The position numbers and the translations under genes are program-made. A DNA stretch of 64,000 nt, taken from contig JAGKTQ010000011.1 of assembly GCA_021153325.1 (NCBI GenBank), positions 1 through 64,000 of the forward strand, read 5' to 3'. This DNA is from Lachnospiraceae bacterium. Its GTDB lineage: Bacteria > Bacillota > Clostridia > Lachnospirales > Lachnospiraceae. Below the pieces are notes generated by a model. That model searched no databases and was not told the origin of the DNA. It was given only the letters and a program-made list of their open reading frames with translations. This document shows positions 58,441-64,000 of this stretch, one piece after another (positions within the stretch are counted from its first letter, which is position 1; the number at the start of each line of letters is the position of its first letter).

Positions 58441-60129
58441 ATGAACAGATGTGCCATACAGCATATTGTAGATTCATCCTATTGTTTTCCTGTCTCATCA
58501 AATGAAATCGTATTAAGACTACGCACGGCGAAAAATGATATCGTCCGTGCGCAGGTAATATATGAGAGTAAATATGTAATCGGAGAGTCACAAAAATGCA
58601 TGGATATGCGAAAGGCATATGTTGGTGAAATATTTGACTTTTATGAAATCAAGCTCACTCTGGAGGATACTAGGCTTGCCTATGTTTTTTATGTAAATGA
58701 TGGTGAGAAGAACTATTACTTTTCCGAGGATGGTGTGACAGAAAATTATGATTTTACAATAGGATTTTACAACTTTTTTCAATATCCATATATTAATGAA
58801 GCTGATATTACAGAGTGTGTTCCGTGGATGAAAAAAGCAGTATTTTATCAAATATTTGTGGATCGTTTTAAAATGGCAGATGAAAAGAAAGATCGGTCCT
58901 ATATCAATTGTAAATGGGGGGATCTTCCGAATGCAAAGAGTTTTGCTGGAGGGGACTTAAAGGGGATTACAGAAAAGCTGGATTATATCAAAGAGCTTGG
59001 ATGCAATGCAATCTATCTTACTCCGGTGTTTCAATCCATTTCCAATCACAAATATGACATCAGCGACTATTACAGGGTAGATCCGCAATTCGGAACAAAT
59101 GAGGATTTAAAGGTTCTGGTCAAAACTGCACATAAGAAAGGAATCCGGATTGTACTTGATGCGGTGTTCAATCATTGTAGTGACAGGATGGTGCAGTTTC
59201 AGGACGTTCTGGCAAAAGGAAAAGAGTCCCGATACTTTGACTGGTTTGTGATCAAGGGAGATAGCATTCAGAAAGGTGAGATCAATTACGAAACATTTGC
59301 AGCGTGTGCCTACATGCCAAAGCTGAATACTTCCAATCAGGAAGTACAGGAATATCTTTTGGATATTGGTACGCATTATCTCACGGAATATGATATCGAT
59401 GGCTGGAGGTTGGATGTATCCGATGAGGTCAGCCATGATTTTTGGAGAAAGTTTCGGAAACGTATCAAGAATACAAAAAAAGATGCTGTGATCATAGGAG
59501 AAAATTGGCACGATGCCAACAATTATCTCAGGGGTGATCAATATGACAGTATTATGAATTATGCTTTTACAAAAGTATGCCTCGATTATTTCGCGACAGA
59601 GTGTAAGTCTGCAGAACAGGCTGCATGGAAATTAAATGAACTATTAATGCGAAATACCGATCCGGTAAATAAAATGATGCTGAATCTTTTGGATAGCCAT
59701 GATACACACCGGTTCTTTAAGGAGGTCGGAAAAGACAGATTCAAAATGAAGGCAGCATTGGCACTGTTGTTTTTGTTCCCAGGCGTGCCATGTATCTTTT
59801 ATGGAACAGAAATCCTTACAGAGGGAGGCTATGATCCGGATTGCAGAAGATGTATGGATTGGGAGAAAGCGAGACCGGAGGGGGAGTATCGCGATGTATA
59901 TGAATTGTTAAGGATACTGTCATCCCTTAAGAAAGATCTGGATATATCCGATGGAACAGTAAAGATATATGCGGAGTCAGAAGTGCTTATACTGACAAAT
60001 ATGACAGGCAAAAATGAGATAAAGCTACAGATCAACAATACATCGAAAAATCAAATGGTCAATTCTGTAGAGATGCAACCCTATAGTTTTAGTATCAGTC
60101 GAAATGGAAGGATGATAGCGCATGAGTAA
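58441..60129 (+). CDS. GH13 alpha-glucanase (neopullulanase/cyclomaltodextrinase-like)
   Basis: The 562-aa product has an N-terminal CBM34-like domain (1-115) and a GH13 (beta/alpha)8 barrel. The four conserved regions are DAVFNH (240-245), GWRLDVSDE with nucleophile Asp325, IGENW with acid Glu354, and LLDSHD with Asp421. No signal peptide is seen, so it acts in the cytoplasm on imported maltodextrins or cyclodextrins. A sensible specificity is the GH13_20 group. It overlaps the solute-binding protein gene by 8 bases, so it is part of the operon. Confidence 0.9.
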   Translation: MNRCAIQHIVDSSYCFPVSSNEIVLRLRTAKNDIVRAQVIYESKYVIGESQKCMDMRKAYVGEIFDFYEIKLTLEDTRLAYVFYVNDGEKNYYFSEDGVTENYDFTIGFYNFFQYPYINEADITECVPWMKKAVFYQIFVDRFKMADEKKDRSYINCKWGDLPNAKSFAGGDLKGITEKLDYIKELGCNAIYLTPVFQSISNHKYDISDYYRVDPQFGTNEDLKVLVKTAHKKGIRIVLDAVFNHCSDRMVQFQDVLAKGKESRYFDWFVIKGDSIQKGEINYETFAACAYMPKLNTSNQEVQEYLLDIGTHYLTEYDIDGWRLDVSDEVSHDFWRKFRKRIKNTKKDAVIIGENWHDANNYLRGDQYDSIMNYAFTKVCLDYFATECKSAEQAAWKLNELLMRNTDPVNKMMLNLLDSHDTHRFFKEVGKDRFKMKAALALLFLFPGVPCIFYGTEILTEGGYDPDCRRCMDWEKARPEGEYRDVYELLRILSSLKKDLDISDGTVKIYAESEVLILTNMTGKNEIKLQINNTSKNQMVNSVEMQPYSFSISRNGRMIAHE

Positions 60130-61588
60130 AAGAAAAAGATGGATATCGCTTTTGCTTGCAACATCGCTCGTGATGACGTTGACAGGCTGCGGCGGTGAAA
60201 AAAAGGAAGAAAAGAGCGATGAAATAATAACACTTCGTATACTTGAGAATGATACAGCAAAGCAGGAGGGCTACCTGGATGAATTGCTGTCATCTTTTAA
60301 TGAGGCATATAAGGATAAAGGGATTCAGGCGGTAGATGCCAATATGGAGGAATATTCAGATCTTGCCACAAATGGACCTTATGGCTATGGACCGGATGTG
60401 ATTTATCAGGCAAACGATAAGCTGATGACATATGCAGAGGATAAGCATATTCTTCCGCTCACGATTGAGGATTTTGATTGTTATGAATATATACCGGAGG
60501 AGGCATGGGATGCTTTTCGTATCCAGATAGATGGAGAGACATATTGTTGTGGAATCCCGGTAAATATTCAGGAACCAATGCTGTTTTACAGAGAGGATAG
60601 GATGCCTGAGAACTGGGAGACAGAATGGGATGATGATCAAAATGGTGTTGCGGATTTCTTTGAGAATTGGAACGATTTGTATGCGTACTCAAAGTATTTG
60701 AGAGATACGGATACCAGTCCAAATAAAGACAGCCAATATGGTTTTATGTCCTCATTTAATGATCTGTATCTGAATGGACAGTTCTTGTTCTCCTATGGGG
60801 CATATGTATTTGCAGAAAATGAGGACGGAACACTGGATGCACAGGATATTGGTATGTCAGCGGGAAATGCGGCAGCAGGTCTGTGCGGACTCAGACAGAT
60901 GGCAGCACTTATGAATGAAGGCTGTATTGATGATACGATCAAAATGAATCGTTATGAAAAGATTGCCAATGGCACTTATTTTTGTACTGTTTCCACACCG
61001 GATACCTACAGTTTGTTCATAGAAAAATTAGTATTGGCATATGAGGGCGAAGGCATGAATGAAGCAGAAGCTGCCGAGAAAGCAACAGAAAATCTGAAGA
61101 TGATAGAACTGCCTTCTCTTATGCCGGCGGATGGCGATTTATCTAAAGACAGTGCGGAAATGTCTGAGGATGATTGGGTCTCTACTATTGTTATGGGTGG
61201 CGTAAATGGTTATGGAATCAGTTCTTATACAGAGCATAGAGAGGCGTGTATGGAATTTGTCAATTTTGCCACCAGCTATGAAATGATCCAAAAACGAATG
61301 GATATGCTCGGCATTGCACCGACACGTTCGGATGTGGCAGAAGCATCCGGTGGAGTAACAGACATGATTTTCCAGAGCCTTGAAAACGGAAATATTTATT
61401 TGATGCCTTCTATTAAGGCAGTCGACCAGATATGGGTACCTACACATACCTTGTTAGGAGATATTGCCAAAGACCCATTTAGGGAAGCGGTAGGAGAAAC
61501 ACCGAAGTATTCGTCAGGGCAGGATATACAAACGGCATTGGAAAAGGTTGATAAGGATATTTATGATGCGATATACACATTGAAATAG
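60122..61588 (+). CDS. malE: Maltodextrin ABC transporter solute-binding lipoprotein
   Basis: The 488-aa product has a lipobox LTGC (Cys23) and a bacterial solute-binding type 1 fold (YGYGPDVIYQANDKLMTYAE, RILENDTAK start). At about 488 residues it is longer than E. coli MalE (370 aa mature). Gene order with two MalF/MalG-like permeases indicates an oligosaccharide (CUT1) importer. The symbol is by family role; ligand specificity for malto-oligosaccharides follows from the amylase and LacI neighbours. It overlaps the amylase gene by 8 bases. Confidence 0.85.
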   Translation: MSKRKRWISLLLATSLVMTLTGCGGEKKEEKSDEIITLRILENDTAKQEGYLDELLSSFNEAYKDKGIQAVDANMEEYSDLATNGPYGYGPDVIYQANDKLMTYAEDKHILPLTIEDFDCYEYIPEEAWDAFRIQIDGETYCCGIPVNIQEPMLFYREDRMPENWETEWDDDQNGVADFFENWNDLYAYSKYLRDTDTSPNKDSQYGFMSSFNDLYLNGQFLFSYGAYVFAENEDGTLDAQDIGMSAGNAAAGLCGLRQMAALMNEGCIDDTIKMNRYEKIANGTYFCTVSTPDTYSLFIEKLVLAYEGEGMNEAEAAEKATENLKMIELPSLMPADGDLSKDSAEMSEDDWVSTIVMGGVNGYGISSYTEHREACMEFVNFATSYEMIQKRMDMLGIAPTRSDVAEASGGVTDMIFQSLENGNIYLMPSIKAVDQIWVPTHTLLGDIAKDPFREAVGETPKYSSGQDIQTALEKVDKDIYDAIYTLK

Positions 61589-61625
61589 TAAATGCCTGGT
61601 GTTTAGAAAGAAAGGGGAACGAAGT

Positions 61626-62930
61626 ATGGAGCATCCAAAGAAAAGACCGCATCTTTCCTTTCCAGTAAAAGCATCCATGTGTATCATGGGAACCGGACAG
61701 CTTTTACAGAAACAGTGGGTAAAAGGATTATTATACTTAGCCTGCTTTGCTGCTTATATCATTTATCTGGCAGTGATGGGCGTGGAAGATATGATAGGGT
61801 TTTTCACACTTGGAACAGTGAAGGGCGATGAATGGCTTGGAATCGAGGGCGACGATTCTATTATGATGCTTTTAAGGGGATTGCTTGCATTTGTGATCAC
61901 AATCTTTTTTATAGGCATTCACAAATCGAATATAAATGATGTACGTGAAAGTGACAGAAAAATCAAGGCAGGTGTGGCACTTCCAGGATTTAAAAGAGCG
62001 TGCGAAATATTTTTTGATAAGAAGTTTTATATTGCAGCCTTGGCAGTACCTGTGTTGGGAGTAATGATCTTTAATATTTTGCCGATCGTTTTCATGATCC
62101 TTATTGCCTTTACAAACTACGGCGGAGATATTGTGCCACCGGAATTGGTAGACTGGATTGGATTTGATAATTTCAAGAAGATTCTTGCGCTTTCAGAAAT
62201 CAAGGATACTTTTTTTAAGATTCTTGGGTGGAACATTGCATGGGCAGTCATTTCTACTTTAGTCAATTATTTTGGTGGACTTGGTCTTGCTCTTTTGTTA
62301 AATAAAAAATGTGTGAGGAAAAAAGCGTTTTGGAGAGCATTTCCAATACTTGCGTATGCAGTTCCGGGATTTATCACATTACTTGGGTTCAAATTTATGT
62401 TTTCTTATGGCGGACCGATCAATTATTATATAACGCTTCATGGGGGAAGCGCGATAGGCTTTTTGGATATTGACGCGGGTATGAAGGCAAAGATCATCGG
62501 TGTGCTCGTAAATGCGTGGATATCTGTGCCGACGTCCATGCTTCTTGCAACAGGTATTTTGTCAAATATCAATCATGATCTATATGATGCCGCAAGTATT
62601 GATGGGGCTTCCAAGTGGAAACAATTTATCAAGATCACGCTGCCGTTTGTTGTATTTTCAACAACACCTACACTGATCACCAGTTTTGTAAATAATTTTA
62701 ATAACTTTGGAATCTTTTACTTCCTAAGAGGTGGTTTATATAATAAAGGATATTTCCTTGCCAGTGATACAGATCTGTTGATCAACTGGCTGTATAATCT
62801 GTCTATAGACAACAATTATTATGGAATAGGAGCGGCAATCAGTTTAATCATCTTCCTTATCACCTCGACTTTTTCGATGATAACTTATGTAAGAAGTAAT
62901 GCGTACAAAAAGGAGGATACTTATCGATGA
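61626..62930 (+). CDS. malF: Maltodextrin ABC transporter permease, MalF-like
   Basis: The 434-aa product has a long N-terminal part with two or three membrane segments and then the six-helix permease core. The ATPase-coupling EAA motif is AASIDGASKWKQFIKITLP in the cytoplasmic loop. The extended N-terminus (about 150 residues, with VKGLLYLACFAAYIIYLA) is typical of MalF-like CUT1 permeases. ATG 61626 lies after AAGGGGAA. It ends with ATGA overlap to the next gene. Confidence 0.9.
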   Translation: MEHPKKRPHLSFPVKASMCIMGTGQLLQKQWVKGLLYLACFAAYIIYLAVMGVEDMIGFFTLGTVKGDEWLGIEGDDSIMMLLRGLLAFVITIFFIGIHKSNINDVRESDRKIKAGVALPGFKRACEIFFDKKFYIAALAVPVLGVMIFNILPIVFMILIAFTNYGGDIVPPELVDWIGFDNFKKILALSEIKDTFFKILGWNIAWAVISTLVNYFGGLGLALLLNKKCVRKKAFWRAFPILAYAVPGFITLLGFKFMFSYGGPINYYITLHGGSAIGFLDIDAGMKAKIIGVLVNAWISVPTSMLLATGILSNINHDLYDAASIDGASKWKQFIKITLPFVVFSTTPTLITSFVNNFNNFGIFYFLRGGLYNKGYFLASDTDLLINWLYNLSIDNNYYGIGAAISLIIFLITSTFSMITYVRSNAYKKEDTYR

Positions 62931-63769
62931 AGAAGAAAAAATTTTGGAATAGTAGTCGAATAGACTCCTTGTTTACCCATATTGTATTGATTGCAGTATG
63001 TAGCGTATTTGCATTTCCTGTGTTATGGCTTGTAATGGCATCCTTTTCAAAGAGTGGTTCTATTTATGATATTGAGGGATTTTTTCCAGATACCTTAAGC
63101 CTAGCCAGTTATAAAAATCTTTTTCTGGATACGGCAATGTATGATTATCCAAACTGGCTGAAAAATACATTGTTCGTGGCAGTTTTTTCCAGCTTGATTG
63201 GTACGGTACTTGTGATACTTACCGCCTATACGATAAGTCGTTTTGAATTTAAGAGCAGAAAGCTTCTTATGAAGTCGACGTTAGTATTAAGTATGTTTCC
63301 AAGCTTCATGGGAATGACGGCAGTCTATCTTATTATGGTAAATTTTAATCTGATCAACCAGTTATGGAGTCTGATACTAATTTATGTTGCAGGAGCACCG
63401 ATGGGATATCTGGTGCAGAAAGGATATTTTGATACCATATCGAGTACGATTTATGAGGCGGCTCGTGTGGATGGAGCTACTAACTTTAAAGTATTTACAA
63501 AAATTACACTGCCTTTGTCAAAACCGATCATTGTGTATACAGCCTTAACGCAATTCGCGTGGCCATGGAGCGATTTTATTCTTCCCAATATGCTCCTAAA
63601 AAATAAAAATCTGTGGACGGTAGCTGTTGGACTGACTCATCTGGATGAGACACAGTTTACAAGATTTGCAGCAGGCTCCGTATTTATTGCAGTACCTATT
63701 GTTGTGTTGTATTTTGCGCTGTCAAAGTTTTTGGTAGCAGGAGTGTCAGATGGTGCAGTAAAGGGATAA
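62927..63769 (+). CDS. malG: Maltodextrin ABC transporter permease, MalG-like
   Basis: The 280-aa product has six membrane segments and the EAA motif EAARVDGATNFKVFTKITLP. It overlaps malF by 4 bases and forms the permease heterodimer with it. No ATP-binding protein gene follows; it must come from a distant locus, as with shared MsmK/MalK-type ATPases in Firmicutes. It ends 34 bases before a hairpin. Confidence 0.92.
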   Translation: MKKKKFWNSSRIDSLFTHIVLIAVCSVFAFPVLWLVMASFSKSGSIYDIEGFFPDTLSLASYKNLFLDTAMYDYPNWLKNTLFVAVFSSLIGTVLVILTAYTISRFEFKSRKLLMKSTLVLSMFPSFMGMTAVYLIMVNFNLINQLWSLILIYVAGAPMGYLVQKGYFDTISSTIYEAARVDGATNFKVFTKITLPLSKPIIVYTALTQFAWPWSDFILPNMLLKNKNLWTVAVGLTHLDETQFTRFAAGSVFIAVPIVVLYFALSKFLVAGVSDGAVKG

Positions 63770-64000
63770 GGAGAAATGATATAGAAGAAAAAAGGTGTAA
63801 AAAGAGGCTGTTGCAATTGTGCAACAGCCTCTTGATTTTGGGAAAATGATAGAATTGTGTGGACAAAACTTTCCGTAAAATGAGGAGTGCCCCGATACCT
63901 TTCGGCATCGAGGCTATTATGAAAAAATTTATCTATATGTCATGTTAATCAAATTAACGGTAACTGCTCTCTTAAGATGTTTTTAGTATAGCAATTAAAT
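63770..64000. other. Gap after malG with further inverted repeats
   Basis: No gene is seen to the window end. Beyond the terminator there is a hairpin GCCCCGATACC (63889-63899) with GGCATCGAGGC (63904-63914, two mismatches) and a small inverted repeat GTTAAT-CAA-ATTAAC (63944-63958). Their role is unknown; the second might be a LacI-type operator for a following gene outside the window. Confidence 0.4.
63803..63832 (+). terminator. Terminator of the maltodextrin operon
   Basis: AGAGGCTGTTGCA (63803-63815) pairs perfectly with TGCAACAGCCTCT (63820-63832) around a 4-base loop, followed by a moderate T-rich run (TGATTTTG). Confidence 0.8.

Overview
The window is AT-rich, with short gene gaps, strong purine-rich ribosome binding sites and a gene set typical of a strictly anaerobic gut-type Clostridia. 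Desulfoferrodoxin, ferredoxin-type aldo/keto reductase, a CD1871A-type CxxC mini-protein, DUF6442, DUF1893, PdaA-like deacetylase and a LacI-controlled maltodextrin locus together point to Lachnospiraceae. I cannot name genus or species. No rRNA, tRNA, CRISPR array or complete insertion sequence was seen.

Positions 1-8100 look like an accessory region. Small, unrelated cargo genes (SAP/DUF6434 protein, CPBP protease, two alpha/beta hydrolases, MarR plus flavodoxin, two GNATs, DUF6442 plus XRE) all point the same way. Two gaps share a conserved element of about 55 bp. Between them lie a YhcG C-terminal fragment, an unidentified remnant and a TauE/SafE gene with an apparent internal deletion. 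A secreted lipoprotein (8141) and a solitary OLD-family ATPase/TOPRIM nuclease with an unusual cysteine cluster (9282) follow.

Positions 11.2-25.5 kb hold a CheY/CheX-like pair on the minus strand, a U32-like protein, an Fe-S aldo/keto reductase, a 287-bp imperfect palindrome, DUF1893, an XRE-TPR regulator and a membrane redox module (TlpA-like thioredoxin, 55-aa CxxC protein, NapH-like Fe-S protein). Next comes a five-gene envelope module: secreted FG-GAP-like protein, OmpR regulator, sensor kinase, PepSY-like anchored protein, and an amidase/deacetylase fusion. A MATE exporter follows.

Positions 25.5-38.8 kb hold a decayed PlsC gene, desulfoferrodoxin, a candidate structured region, an Rpn-like PD-(D/E)XK protein with a coding repeat, and a LytTR regulator with a soluble GHKL kinase driving a two-ATPase, two-permease ABC exporter. 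They also hold an EamA/LysR divergent pair, a GNAT, a GGDEF-EAL-PAS protein with a dead GGDEF half, and a PdaA-like deacetylase.

Positions 38.8-49.5 kb contain the most unusual neighbourhood: a 956-aa double-zinc-ribbon coiled-coil protein, a Ca2+-type P-ATPase, a three-S1-domain protein, a zincin-like/VWA protein, a MoxR-like AAA+ ATPase, a cytosolic leucine-rich-repeat protein and a 72-aa protein. The AAA+/VWA/LRR genes are tightly coupled and are my best candidate for an undescribed system.

Positions 49.6-56.2 kb carry UDP-sugar metabolism (UDPGP-type pyrophosphorylase, galE), TrhA/hemolysin III, a DnaJ-DUF5685-zinc-ribbon operon and a small alarmone synthetase. The end (56.2-63.8 kb) is a maltodextrin locus: LacI repressor, promoter with tandem operators, carbohydrate-binding lipoprotein, GH13 enzyme, binding protein and two permeases. 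It has no ATPase gene, so a shared ATPase elsewhere is implied.
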